DNA of 64,000 bases, taken from assembly GCA_019454045.1 (NCBI GenBank), contig SKCR01032784.1, forward strand, positions 1 through 64,000. The letters run 5' to 3'. This document shows, piece by piece, positions 33,257-46,300 of this stretch. How positions within the stretch are numbered: the first letter of the stretch is position 1; every line of letters starts with the position of its first letter. Source of the DNA: Zanthoxylum bungeanum (Eukaryota; Streptophyta; Magnoliopsida; Sapindales; Rutaceae). The position numbers and the translations under genes were made by a program. Below the pieces are notes generated by a model, which was not told where the DNA came from, searched no databases, and saw only the letters and a list, made by a program, of their open reading frames with translations.

Positions 33257-33856
33257 TCCGGATGCCAGTTATTGCCGTGGGGATGCCCCATGTTGCCAGC
33301 TTTGCCGTATTGTCACGAGAGTGTGCATATAGATGAATAAACAGATTTATTATTCAAAGTATTCTTGAGCAGTATGAGTTTTATGAGTAATAAGATTTAT
33401 TATTCAAAGTAAATGTTGAATTTATTGATTTACAACTTTATGTACTTATTTATAGTATGAAATACTTATTCGATCCACCTTGTTACTTGTTTATCCACGG
33501 CACTAAGCTGTGATCCATTGCACTAAGCGTGAGCTTACCCCTTTCCTTAACATTTCAGGTTTAGCAGATTAGTAGGTCATCCTTTCCATCTGTTGTTTTG
33601 TCATCGTTTCCTGCCAATAGAGAAAGGTTGTGCCAACAATAGAGTGTCTTTGTTATGTTTTTCTTGGAAGAATTTGTTATTTGGTTAGGCTTTTGAGCCT
33701 TTATTTGATACTGAGGATGTTGTATTTTCTTTTTGGATATTCCTTTGAGTTGGATCATGGAGATCCTATGTTATGATGATATTTTCAGTTTAGATTTTTC
33801 CTTGTATTTGGAGGATTAGTCCATATTACAGGGGAAACTCTGCCAGTTTCTAGTAA
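33257..33856 (+). mobile_element. LTR A 3' part, plus strand
   Basis: Continues from the hairpin array through the acceptor (about 33558) almost to the LTR end (GCCAGTTTCTAGT), stopping about 40 bp short, where integrase sequence begins. Confidence 0.85.
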
Positions 33857-33861
33857 AAATA

Positions 33862-34369
33862 AACATCTATCTTTGATGGAGTTTGCTTACAATAATAGCT
33901 AACATGTTAGTTTGGGCATGGCACCTTATGAGGCATTATACGGAAGGAAATGTAGAACTACTATATATTGGGATGAAGTAGGTGAGAGGAAACTCTTAGG
34001 TCCTGAGATTGTTCAGATTACTGTTGATAAGATAGAAGTGATCAGATCAAAGTTGAAGACAGCTCAAGATAGACAGAAGAGATATGCAGATCTAAAAAGG
34101 AAGGACATCGAGTATCAGGTGGGAGATAAGGTATTTTTGAAGGTTTCTCCTTGGAATAGTGTCATAAGATTTGGCAAGAAAGGGAAGTTGAGTCCTCGGT
34201 TTATTGGGCCATACGAGATCGTGGAGCGAATTGGACCAGTTGCCTACAGATTAGCATTGCCACAGGAATTGTCAAAGATTCACAATGTTTCCCACGTGTC
34301 CATGTTAAGAAAGTACAGATCAGATCCCTCCCACATTTTGCAGGAGCAACCAATTGAGTTGAGAGAAGA
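33862..34369 (+). pseudogene. gypsy integrase C-terminal fragment
   Basis: Matches the integrase of the 56151 copy from LMEFAYNNS to IELRED. It covers the end of the catalytic core ([15 protein letters not shown]), the linker with EVIRSKLKTAQDRQK, and the GPY/F module (FIGPYEIVERIGPVAYRLALP). The codon after NNS is a stop. The upstream integrase with the catalytic Asp residues and the downstream chromodomain-like tail are missing. At 34370 it joins the start region of LTR A. Confidence 0.9.
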
Positions 34370-34516
34370 TACACACACCCTAATTGACACATCAGCAACC
34401 CTTTTAAAAAAAAAGAGAAAGAAGTGTCAGAGAGCAGACGTGAGGGAGAGAAAGAGAAAAAGAAGAAAAAAGAGAGAAATAGAGTTTTGGTCCCGATCCG
34501 GCCGATCCGAAGTTCA
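34370..34516 (+). mobile_element. LTR A 5' fragment
   Basis: Carries the purine-rich GAGAGAAA tract and GATCCGGCCGATCCG of LTR A, then switches at about 34517 into a minus-strand hairpin unit of LTR B. Confidence 0.8.
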
Positions 34517-35412
34517 ATAACTGGCAACATGAGACCTTGTCCCACGGCAATAAACTGGCACGTATATGTACACGAGGTGCATCCTAGCATAAAAAATCAT
34601 TTCTAAAACACATGCTCATATATCTCAAATAATCTCATATTCTATATATTTATATTATTCTCAGTATACTTACACACATTCAAATCATCATAACTTAGCT
34701 TACTGATAGATCACAAATAATATAGTGTATAATTTACATTCATACACACAATCGATCATTATAAACAACTATACGACTTAAAATATAAAAGCATACTTAT
34801 TCATTCATTTCCATATCTCTCTAATCATTTATAATCATATTAGAACATCTATCCCAACAATAGGCTTATTTAGGCATTTTCTAAAATTATTAATTATGTT
34901 TAATCAATTACATACAAACAATTTATATATATATATACTTACTTATTTCTCCATGTAACCTACATACTCTTGTTTATACGTGTATATACTCGTATTCTTG
35001 TTCTTGTATCATTCTACATACACTGAACGTATACAGTTACTTCTCACAATTGTCATTTTCTAAACTTTAGTCCCATTTCCTAGGGTGTAGTTTTCTACAA
35101 CCCCCAAACCCAAGTCTCGTTTAATTAATCATAAACATGACATTATTCATATGCTCTTATCTAAATATACATACTGGTTTATACCAACATATGTACCTCT
35201 ATACTTCTATATGCTCATACTTATCTTTTGCTCATACCTCTGCTGATAATTACTTGTCCTTATCTATATATGTATATAAATACATCTGCTTCTTTATTCT
35301 ACGTTCATCTTTATATAAACAGATTTCATATGCATATAACTATATACAACTTATTATATTACTAATTTCGAACATTGTTAATCTATCGAGTATTCACAGC
35401 ATGATTTACTTA
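34517..35412 (-). mobile_element. LTR B middle part, minus strand
   Basis: From one hairpin unit through the TA-repeat stretch to just past the donor, ending at TGATTTACTTACC (the reverse of GTAAGTAA). About 26 bp of filler (35413-35438) follow; it looks like a piece of integrase (ACTACCTTTA) plus a piece of LTR A (GGCTCGGTCGGG). Confidence 0.85.
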
Positions 35413-35438
35413 CCAACTACCTTTAGGGCTCGGTCGGG

Positions 35439-37174
35439 AACTTTCTTACCCATATTTTTATTTTATTTTGTTGGTGGGTCACACACACAAACTCAAGCCC
35501 ATAAGTCACACCATTTAGCAGACACAAAAAAGAAAACAAAAGAAAAGAATAGTCAGTAGCAGGCGAGAGAGAGAAGAGAGAAAAAGAAGAAAATAGAGAG
35601 AAATAGAGGTTTTGTTCCCGATCCGGCCGATCCGTAGTCCAAACCCGACCGAGCCTTTAAGGAAAAATGTAGATCTCGTCGAGAGGATTATTTTGGTGGT
35701 GGTTTCATCTCGGGAAACTCCCAATTTTTGTAGAGATCTCGGTAAGAAAATTTTTATGGTTTTTCTTGATTTCCCGTTGATCCGGAACTCCGATCGACGA
35801 ACCGTCAACGACATTAGAACCTGGATGAGGAGAGGCTCGGCCGTCGAAATTTTCTTCATCCGACCGGAGCGTGGCACTCACACGCGCCTTATGTGGCGGC
35901 GCGTGAGGCCCACGCGCGGCCTGGGCGAATGGCGCGTGGCCACCACGCGCCGGGCAGAATCTTCGTGCCGATTTCCCGAGTCTCCTCCGTGATTTTCAGA
36001 CCTTTCTGAGTAGTAACGGACCTCCGAATCTTAATTTTCGTTAAGTTTGCGAGAGCGACCGGACCACGTTTCTTGCATATTCTTTCGTCTATTCTAGTTA
36101 GGATTACGTTCCTTATAGTAAATTTTTTGTCTTTTAGGTGATCGTGATACCGTAAGCAGGGACGGTCCTGCTGCCTAGTTCCTTTATCTGTAGTCAGCTC
36201 ACCAGGTGCGTGGATAAGCTTGTAACATTGATGTTTTCAAAAGTATATAGTATGTATGTTTTCTTAAATGAATTTTAAGGTAATGCATTAAATGAGTTTG
36301 TTTTTTAGAAAGTTTATATTTTTGCTATAAGGTATGGATCGAATACGAATTATGTTGAAATCATGTGTTTGTGATATATGAGAAACTTGCATGATTTGAG
36401 ATATATGAGCATGATTTTGGAAATGATTTTATGTTAGGATGTACCCCGTGTACATATATGTGCCAGTTTATTTGCCGTGAGATGAGGTCTCATGTTGCCA
36501 GTTTTGCTCTGGATGCCAGTTATTGCCGTGGGGATGCCCCATGTTGCCAGCTTTGCCGTATATTGTCACGAGAGTGTGCATATAGATGAAAAACAGCTTT
36601 ATTATTCAGAGTATTCTTGAGCAGTATGAGTTTTATGAGAATGAGATTTATGATTTCAAGTAAATGTTGAATTTATGATTTACAGCTTTATGTACTTATT
36701 TATAGTATGAAATACTTATTCGATCCACCTTGTTACTTGTTTATCCACGGCACTAAGCTGTGATCCATTGCACTAAGCGTGAGCTTACCCCTTTCCTTAT
36801 CATTTCAGGTTTAGCAGTTTAGTAGATTATCCTTTCCATCTGCTGTTTCGTCATCATTTCCAGCCAGTAGAGAAAGGTTGTGCCAACAGTAGAGTGTCTT
36901 TGTTATGTTTTGAGACTATAATTCTAGTTATGTATTTTCTTGGAAGAATTTGTTGTCTTATGTTAGGCATTGATCCTTTATTTGTTACTGAGGATTTGTA
37001 TTTTCTTTCATGGATATTATGTTGTGTTGGATCATGGAGATCCTATGTTATGATGATTTTTTCAGTTTAGATTTTTCCTTGTATTGGAGGATTAGTCCAT
37101 ATTACAGGGGGAAACTCTTCAAGTTTCTAGTCTCCGTCTCACCCCTACCTTACCTTAAGGGGACGGGTGTGACA
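35439..37174 (+). mobile_element. LTR A, nearly complete
   Basis: Enters 13 bp inside LTR A (AACTTTCTTACCCAT) and runs to the terminal ACGGGTGTGACA. Donor CAG/GTGCGTGG at about 36208 and acceptor TTATCATTTCAG at about 36809 bracket the two-hairpin array (36473-36560). It is followed by a PBS that continues as tRNA sequence. Confidence 0.9.
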
Positions 37175-37179
37175 TTTAA

Positions 37180-37221
37180 TTGTATCAGAGCAGGTTTCGA
37201 TCTGGGACCTGTGGGTTATGG
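37180..37221 (-). tRNA. captured initiator tRNA-Met fragment, second instance
   Basis: After the LTR-A end and TTTAA, the sequence continues beyond the PBS as the complement of initiator tRNA-Met through the T arm and variable region to the anticodon (GACCTGTGGGTTATGG), about 42 bases with one substitution and two single-base deletions. It stops in the anticodon loop, and LTR B follows after about ten bases. In normal copies (13330, 23746) tRNA similarity ends right after the PBS. Not a gene. Confidence 0.85.
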
Positions 37222-37231
37222 AAAGATAATA

Positions 37232-39808
37232 ATTCGAACCCACAGCCCAAGCCACCTACCGAATCGAAGCCCTCGACGAGTACTACGAGATGGTGGTGAC
37301 AGTTTTCCCGATCCGTGCTCGGTGGCACGCAAACAAGAAAGAAGATTCGGATGAATAGTAACCCCGACCGTGAACAGTAAATCTGATTGGAATTTCGATG
37401 ACACCAGCACGTTCGTATGGCCGATGGGGTCCGAATATGGCCTCGTAATTTCGGTACGACTATTCGATTAGAATTGTTATTTTTTAAAGTGTATTGATTT
37501 ATATTCGATGATTTCCGGTAGTTCCGTAGTGTAGAAAATTAGCATGAAATGAATTGGATGTGTTTTAATATGTTAAAACTCTAAATGTGGTAGAATCGGG
37601 GGAGAAACGGATTATATTTGATTGATCCGGTAGAATTAGCGAGTTTCCGGTAAAACGAAATTTCTCGCGCGATTGAGCATATAGGGACCGTAACCATGGT
37701 TAAGATTGTAAATATGATATTGCGAGGGTAATTAAGTCATTCTGGATAGGTGCAGAGGGTTCGAGACCCTTCTGTAGCGTTTGCGGAAACTTTTCCGCCA
37801 AGTTTTGCCGGAAACGCGTAAAATGAGAATCTGAGTCATCTAGCTAGTCTAGAACAGTATATGAGCACATAGTACAGTAATGAAGCTTGATCAGTAGAAT
37901 CAGGGAGGATTCTTGTATTACGAGAAGGATCCGAAGTTTATTTTAGAATTGTCCAAAGTTCCGCAAATAGCGGTTCTGATTACGTTTTATGATTTGTTTT
38001 GACAGATCTGTCCAGGTTCGGAGTGTCCGCGAAGCCAGGTAAGTAACTCATGCTGTGAGTACTCGATAGATTTAACAATGTTCGAAATTTAGTAATATAA
38101 TAAGTTGTATATAGTTATATGCATGAAATCTGTTTATATATAAAGATGAACGTAGAATTAGAAAGCAGATGTATTTATATACATATATAGATAAAGACAA
38201 TCAATTATCAGCAGAGGTATGAGCAAAAGATAAGTATGAGCATATAGAAGTATAGAGGTACATATGTAGGTATAACCAATATGTATATTTAGATAAGAGC
38301 ATATGAATAATGTCATGTTTATGATTAATTAAACGAGACTTGGTTTGGGGGTTGTAGAAACTACACCCTAGGAAATGGGACAAGGTCTCATGTTGTCAGT
38401 TATTGCCGTGAGACATGGTCTCATGTTGCCAGTTATTGTCGTGGGATAAGGTCTCATGTTGCCAGTTATTACCGTGGGACAAGGTCTCATGTTGCCAGTT
38501 ATTGCCGTGAGACATGGTCTCATGTTGCCAATTATTGCCGTGAGGATGCCCCATGTTGCCTGTTTTACCGTATTGTCACGAGAGTGTGCATATAGATGAA
38601 TGAACAGCTTTATTTTTACAGATATTCTTTAGTATAATGAGTTTTATGAGATTTATGATTTCAAGTAAAAGTTTGATGATATTTCAAGTTAGAAAAAGAA
38701 AGAAAGCTATTATAATTGTCAAATCTAGACTAGCTCAGAGTATTCAGAAAAGATTTTCAGAAGTATTTTCTAAAACACAGTATGTAAGTGTAGTAAAGTT
38801 TACAAGTAATGCATATAATCATACATTCTGGTTAACATTTGAGATACTATAGATGCTATTAATGCATGGTAGTATGTATGTATCTGTGGGTTTATGATTT
38901 ATATATATATCAAGGATGATTGTGTGAGTTGCTTGCTTACTTAGAAAGAACATATTATAAGGATGTTAGTCATGATTGAAATGGTAACATATGCATGTAA
39001 TCATGGATTGTGATAGAGGATTAGATAGTTAGCAGAATAAGACTTTTAAGTATCCGATTTGATGATATTTCAAGATAGTGAAAGAGAGAAAATTATAATA
39101 AATACCTGAACCAGATTAGTAACGAGTAAAGAGAGTATACAGAATTCAGTGTAGTGCATCAGTAGTATAAAGGGACTTCTTATGTTGATGATATAGGAAT
39201 ACATATATATTTATGTGTTATAGGTGTTTGATAGTGTAAATAGCAAACAGAAGTTGGCAGGTGGTGATCAGTAAAGGTACAGTAATAAAGTGTCAGGTTT
39301 GTGAAATGAATAAGAATAAGTTATTTAATTAAAAATTTATAAGTTTTGCATGATTGCTTACTGAGTCATTATGACTCACACCACAACAGTTTGTCAGTAG
39401 TAGTCATTAGAATCAGCAGAAGTTCGGTGAAGACTTTGAAGATAGAGGATCGCCCCAATTGCAGTAAAAAAAGTCTTGAGTCCTGGGTCAAGTTATGGGT
39501 CATCACGACTCCTTGTTTTGTATTTGTATTTACTAATGCAAATGCATTAGTTTAGTTTTATTTTTGAGTTCTGGCCGGAGGCCAAGTAATTACATTTTGT
39601 GCATTGAGTTCAGGCCTGAGGCCTTGATGTTGTGATACCGGACTGAGGCCGAGAGTTGATGATTATATTGTATATGGATGCTTACTATAAGCCAGGTTAC
39701 ATGACGTTCTGCATACATCATGCCGAAATTTCATCAGATTCAGAGGCTTATGGAGATGGGCTCTCCTGTCTCATGCCGGTAGCATCCTGGCCTAGGCGGG
39801 ATGTTACA
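37232..39808 (+). mobile_element. LTR B with internal deletion
   Basis: Enters in the GC-rich block (CCAAGCCACCTACCGAATCG) and runs through the donor (about 38038). At 38378 it jumps from CCTAGGAAATGGGAC straight into the hairpin array (six units, 38377-38575) through shared GGGAC. It then continues to the end GCGGGATGTTACA at 39808. Confidence 0.9.
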
Positions 39809-40440
39809 AAGTTGGTATCAGAGCATGGTTTAAGATTCGGAGTCAGTAGCATGGTCTAGAAGTCAGTGACTGCAATTGTGGGGATTCAGCTGTCGGAGAT
39901 TGTCTTCAGTTTGGTTAAGACCACATAGGTCTTTGTATGTATCTTCTATGAATGTTTGATATGATTTGATCATATTATTCAGTGTTTTGTTGCTTGAACT
40001 TGAGTCCATGAAGTGGCTCGATTTGATGTGATTTGATTTTATTATTCAGTGTTTTGCTTGCTTGAATTTGAGTCTATGGGTGACTCGATTGATATGTATA
40101 GATTAGTTATCTCCGTATAAGAGGAGATTAATTTAAGTTAGTATTTCTACGACCCATTTTAGATCAGAGAACTAGCATGAATGAGATAATATCAGTATAG
40201 GGCCTTATGAGGCCAGTGGATTCGAGATGAGGACCAGAACAACATAGTTAGAGATAAAAACCAAAACAGTATTGTCAGAGATGAGACCCAGACCAGTGTT
40301 GTCAATTTAAAGCAGTAGATGAGCTGTTAAGATCCTAGCTTATAGATAGTGATTGGTTTGTAGTTGAGAAAGAGAAGTTATATCGGTAAAGTTGAGTAAG
40401 ATAGTTTCCGAACGAGCGACCAGGTTCGAATCAGCAGTTA
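39809..40440 (+). mobile_element. element B PBS and internal region, plus strand
   Basis: PBS AAGTTGGTATCAGAGCATGG at 39809-39828, then the non-coding interior matching 22370-23031, ending at AATCAGCAGTTAT about 50 bp before the polypurine tract would come. It joins a minus-strand hairpin unit at 40441. Confidence 0.85.
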
Positions 40441-41527
40441 TCCCACGACAATAACTGGCAACATGAGACCATGTCTCACGGCAATAACTGGCAACATGAG
40501 ACCTTGTCCCACGGTAATAAACTGGCACATATATGTACACGAGGTGCATCCTAGCATAAAAATACTTTCTAAAACACTTGCTCATATATCTCAAATCATC
40601 TCACATTCTATATATTTATACTATTCTCAGTATACTTACACACATTCAAATAATCATAACTTAGCTTACTGATAGCTCACAAATAATATAGTGTATAATT
40701 TACATTCATACACACAATCGATCATTATAAACAACTATACGACTTAAAATATAAAAGCATACTTATTCATTCATTTCCATATCTCTCTAATCATTTATAA
40801 TCATACTATAACATCTATCCCAACAATAGGCTTATTTAGGCATTTTCTAAAATTATTAATTATGCTTAATCAATAACATACAAACAATTTATATATATAT
40901 ATATATATATACTTACTTATTTCTCCATGTAACCTACATACTCTTGTTTATACATGTATATACTCGTATTATTGTTCTTGTATCATTCTACATACATTGA
41001 ACGTATACAGTTACTTCTCACAATTGTCATTTTCTAAACTTTAGTCCCATTTCCTAGGGTGTAGTTTTCTACAACCCCCAAACCCAAGTCTCGTTTAATT
41101 AATCATAAACATGACATTATTCATATGCTCTTATCTAAATATACATACTGGTTTATACCTACATATGTACCTCTATACTTCTATATGCTCATATTTATAT
41201 TTTGCTCATACCTCTGCTGATAATTGCTTGTCCTTATCTATATATGTATATAAATACATCTGCTTCTTTATTCTACGTTCATCTTTATATATAAACAGAT
41301 TTCATGCATATAACTATATACAACTTATTATATTACTAATTTCGAACATTGTTAAATCTATCGAGTACTCACAGCATGAGTTACTTACCTGGCTTCGCGT
41401 ACACTCCGAACCTGGACCGATCTGTCTAAACAAATCATAAAACGTAATCAGAACCGCTATTTGCGGAACTTTGGACAATTCTAAAATAAAATTCGGATTA
41501 TTCTCGTAATACACGAATCCTCCCTGA
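40441..41527 (-). mobile_element. LTR B middle part, minus strand
   Basis: Starts within the hairpin array (two units) and passes in reverse through the TA repeats and the donor to ACACGAATCCTCCCTGAT, upstream of the donor. There it switches to reverse transcriptase sequence through GAT/ATTTC. Confidence 0.85.
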
Positions 41528-42290
41528 TATTTCTGTTGTGAGAGAATTTGTTGATGTATTTCCAGATGAACTACCTGGTTTACCGCCGGATAGAGAAGTT
41601 GATTTTAGCATCGATGTAATTCATGGTACAGCCCCTAAATCCATTGCTCCTTATAGGATGGCTCCTGTAGAGTTGAAGGAGTTGAAGATACAATTGCAAG
41701 AACTGCTAGATAAAGGCTTTATAAAGCCTAGTTTTTCACCGTGGGGTGCACCATTGTTATTCGTGAAGAAGAAAGATGGTTCCATGAGATTGTGTATCGA
41801 TTATCGGAAATTGAATAAGGTTACCATTCATAAAAAAATATCCTTTGCCTCGGATTGATGATCTTTTCGATCAATTACGGGGAGCCAAGGTATTCTCTAA
41901 AATAGACTTGAGATCCGGGTATCATCAGCTAAAGGTGAAGGAAGCAAATATACCTAAGACGGCTTTTAGAACTCGATATGGACATTATGAGTTTTTAGTA
42001 ATGCCATTCGGGTTAACTAATGCACCAGATGCTTTTATGGACTTGATGAATCGGGTATTCAAACAATATTTGGATAAGTTTGTCATTGTGTTTATTGACG
42101 ATATCTTAGTGTATTCTAGTATCGAAGATGAGCATGAAGAACATCTAAGAATCGTTTTACAGACTCTGAGGGAGAAGGAGTTGTATGCCAAGTTTAACAA
42201 GTGTGAGTTTTGGCTTGACAGAATTGTATTCTTAGGCCATGTCATTTCTGCATATGGCATTTTAGTAGATCCCAAAAAGATAGAATCAAT
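41528..42290 (+). pseudogene. gypsy reverse transcriptase fragment
   Basis: Covers [18 protein letters not shown] to VDPKKIE, the fingers and palm of reverse transcriptase. Visible motifs are [32 protein letters not shown] (first catalytic Asp), [12 protein letters not shown] and FIDDILVYS (catalytic Asp pair). An extra A in the run at about 41835 shifts the frame between LNKVTI and [10 protein letters not shown]; otherwise it is the best-preserved reverse transcriptase core here. The protease side and RNase H are missing. It ends at unrelated sequence at 42291. Confidence 0.9.
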
Positions 42291-42665
42291 GATCATTTAC
42301 TCAATCTGTTTTGGAGAGGCCTGATGGCATAAACCACATGCAATATTCATAATCTGGTGCGTGACTAGTTAATGAACTGGTCCAAGGCAATGTGGAGCGT
42401 GATTCATTGGCTGGTGTGTGTCAATATTGCTCATGACTTGAGATTTTCACAATAGCTTGAGACAGAGGCAAATCTGCAAGAGGCGCAAAGTGAATTGATC
42501 ATGAAGTGGCTAGCACTAGATCATATTTTTGACCAATTATTATTTGTAAAGTGGCGCACTGGATTAAATAAAGAAAATTAGCATGTATGATGCATGGGAG
42601 ACCAAGGGTCCCAACGCTGGTCCAATGAGTTATTTAGATCTGAATTTTGGTAGAAAAATCCTCGT
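42291..42665. other. 375-bp unique segment between mosaic blocks
   Basis: It matches no LTR, internal region or pol sequence elsewhere in the window. There are no long frames; GC content and texture are more like ordinary low-copy DNA. It sits between reverse transcriptase and a plus-strand LTR-A piece that starts GATGATCGTGATACCG. Origin unknown; it may be captured host sequence. Confidence 0.5.
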
Positions 42666-43362
42666 AGAGATGATCGTGATACCGTAAGCGGGGACAGTCC
42701 TGCTGCATAGTCTCTTTCTCTATAGTCAGCTCACCAGGTGCGTGGATAAGCATGTAACATTGATGTTTTCAAAAGTATATAGTATGTATGTTTTCTTAAA
42801 TGAATTTTAAAGGTAATGCATTAAATGATTTTGTTTTAGAAAGGTTATATTTTGGTATAAAGTATGGATCGAATATTGGTTATGTTGAAATATTGATTTG
42901 TGATATATGAGAAACTTGCATGATTTGAGATATATGAACATGTGTTTTAGAAATGATTTTTATGCTAGGATGCACCCCGTGTACTTATATGTGCCAGATT
43001 ATTTGCCGTGAGACGAGGTCTCATGTTGCCAGTTTTTGCTCCGGATGCCAGTTATTGCCGTGGGGATGCCCCATGTTGCCAGCTTTGCCGTATTGTCACG
43101 AGAGTGTGCATATAGATGAATAAACAGATTTATTATTCAAAGTATTCTTGAGCAATATGAGTTTTATAAGTAATAAGATTTATTATTCAAAGTAAATGTT
43201 GAATTTATTGATTTACAGCTTTATGTACTTATTTATAGTATGAAATACTTATTCGATCCACCTTGTTACTTGTTTATCCACGGCACTAAGCTGTGATACA
43301 TTGCACTAAGCGTGAGCTTACCCCTTTCTTTAACATTTCAGGTTTAGCAGATTAGTAGGTCA
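42666..43362 (+). mobile_element. LTR A fragment, donor to past acceptor
   Basis: From GATCGTGATACCGTAAGC through donor (about 42740), array and acceptor (about 43342) to GATTAGTAGGTCA. It then meets the reverse of the first bases of the B PBS (ACTT) and LTR B. Confidence 0.85.
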
Positions 43363-43366
43363 ACTT

Positions 43367-46300
43367 TGTAACATCCCGCATAGGCCAGGATGCTACCGGC
43401 ATGAGACAGGAGAGCCCATCTCCATAAGCCTCTGAATCTGATGAAATTTCGGCATGATGTGTATGGCAGAACGTCATGTAACCTAGCTTATAGTCAGCAT
43501 CCATATACAATATAATCATCAACTCTCGGCCTCAGGCCGGTATCACAACATCAAGCCTCAGGCCTGAACTCAATGCACAAAATGTAATTACTGGCCTCCG
43601 GCCAGAACTCAAAAATAAAACTAAACTAATACATTTGCATTAGTAAATACAAATACAAAACAAGGAGTCGTGATGACCCATAACTTGACCCAGGACTCAA
43701 GACTTTTTTTACTGCAATTGGGGCGATCCTCTATCTTCAAAGTCTTCACCGAACTTCTGCTGATTCTAATGACTGCTACTGACCTGCAAAACTGAGAAAC
43801 TGTTGTGGTGTGAGTCATAATGACTCAGTAAGCAATTATGCAAAAACTTATAAAGTTTTAATTAAATAACTGATTCTTATTCATTTCACAAACCTGACAC
43901 TTTATTACTGTACCTTTAACTGATCACCACCTGCCAACTTCTGTTTGCTATTTACACTATCAAACACCTATAACACATAAATATATATGTATTCCTATAT
44001 CATCAACATAAGAAGTCCCTTCATACTACTGATGCACTACACTGAATTCTGTATACTCTCTTTACTCGTTACTAATCTGGTTCATGTATTTATTATAATT
44101 TTCTCTCTTTCACTATCTTGAAATATCATCAAATCGGATACTTAAAAGTCTTATTCTGCTAACTATCTAATCCTCTATCACTATCCATGATTACATGCAT
44201 ATGTTACCATTTCAATCATGACTAACATCCTTATAATATGTTCTTTCTAGTAAGCAAGCAACTCACACAATCATCCTTGATATATATATAAATCATAAAC
44301 CACAGATACATACATACTACCATGCATTAATAGCATCTATATGTATCTCAAATGTTAACCAGAATGTACGATTTATATGCATTACTTGTAAACTTTACTA
44401 CACTTACATACTGTGTTTTTAGAAAATACTTCTGAAAATCTTTTCTGAATACTCTGAGCTAGTCTAGATTTGACAATTATAATAGCTTTCTTTCTTTTTC
44501 TAACTTGAAATATCATCAAACATTTACTTGAAATCATAAATCTCATAAAACTCATTCTGCTCAAGAATATATGTAAAAATAAAGCTGTTTATTCATCTAT
44601 ATGCACACTCTCGTGACAATACGGCAAAACTGGCAACATGGGGCATCCCTACGGCAATAACTGGCAACATGAGACCATGTCTCACGGAAATAACTGGCAA
44701 CATGAGACCTTGTCCCACGGCAATAACTGGCAACATGAGACCTTGTCCCACGGAAATAACTGGCAACATGAGACCATGTCTCACGGCAATAACTGGCAAC
44801 ATGAGACCCTTTCCCACGGCAATAAACTGGCACATATATGTACACGAGGTGCATCCTAGCATAAAAATCATTTCTAAAACACATGCTCATATATCTCAAA
44901 TCATCTCACATTCTATATATTTATACGATTCTCAGTATACTTACACAAATTCAAATCATCATAACTTAGTTTACTGATAGCTCACAAATAATATAGTGTA
45001 TAATTTACATTCATACACACAATCGATCATTATAAACAACTATACGACTTAAAATATAAAAGCATACTATTCATTCATTTCCATATCTCTCTAATAATTT
45101 ATAATCATACTAGAACATCTATCCCAACAATAGGCTTATTTAGACATTTTCTAAAATTATTAATTATGCTTAATCAATTACATACAAACAATTTATATAT
45201 ATATATATATATATATATACTTACTTATTTCTCCATGTAACCTACATACTCTTGTTTATACGTGTATATACTCGTATTATTGTTCTTGTATCATTCTACA
45301 TACACTGAACGTATACAGTTACTTCTCACAATTTTCATTTTCTAAACTTTAGTCCCATTTCCTAGGGTGTAGTTTTCTACAACCCCCAAACCCAAGTCTC
45401 GTTTAATTAATCATAAACATGACATTATTCATATGCTCTTATCTAAATATACATACTGGTTTATACCTACATATGTACCTCTATACTTCTATATGCTCAT
45501 ACTTATCTTTTGCTCATACCTCTGCTGATAATTGCTTGTCCTTATCTATATATGTATATAAATACATCTGCTTCTTTATTCTACGTTCATCTTTATATAT
45601 AAACAAATTTCATGCATATAACTATATACAACTTATTATATTACTAATTTCGAACATTGTTAAATCTATCGAGTACTCACAGCATGAGTTACTTACCTGG
45701 CTTCGCGGACACTCCGAACCTGGACCGATCTGTCAAAACAAATCATAAAACGTAATCAGAACCGCTATTGCGGAACTTTGGACAATTCTAAAATAAACTT
45801 CGGATCCTTCTCGTAATACACGAATCCTCCTGATTCTACTGATCAAGCTTCTTTACTGTACTATGTGCTCATATACTATTCTAGACTAGCTAGATGATTC
45901 AGATTCTCATTTTACGCGTTTGCGGCAAAACTTGCGGAAAAGTTTCCGCAAACGCTACAGAAGGGTCTCGAACCCTCTGAATCTATCCAGAATGACTTAA
46001 TTACCCTCGCAATATCATATTTACATATTAACCATGGTTACGGTCATCTATGCTCAATCGCGCGAGAAATTTCATTTTACCGGAAACTCGCTAATTCTAC
46101 CGGATCAATCAAATCTAATCCGTTTCTCCCCGGATTCTACCACATTTATCGTTTTAACATATTAAAACACATCCAATTCCTTTCATGCTAATTTTCTACA
46201 CTACGGAACTACCAGAATCATTCGAATATAAATCAATACACTTTAAAAATAACAAATTCTAATCGAAGAGTCGTACCGAAATTACGAGGCCATATTCGGA

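Noticed and set aside
39821..40440. Coding region in the interior of element B
   Set aside because: Both complete or near-complete copies (22352-23031, 39809-40440) have frequent stops in all frames.
44628..44830. CRISPR-like array
   Set aside because: The units are contiguous 33-bp tandem repeats without unique spacers, in plant LTR sequence.
45419..45748. Frames beginning MTLFICSYLNIHTGLYLHMYLY (also 20618, 35137, 41111 and reversed 30721)
   Set aside because: They lie in the AT-rich intron-like part of LTR B, antisense to the LTR, and vary by frameshift between copies.
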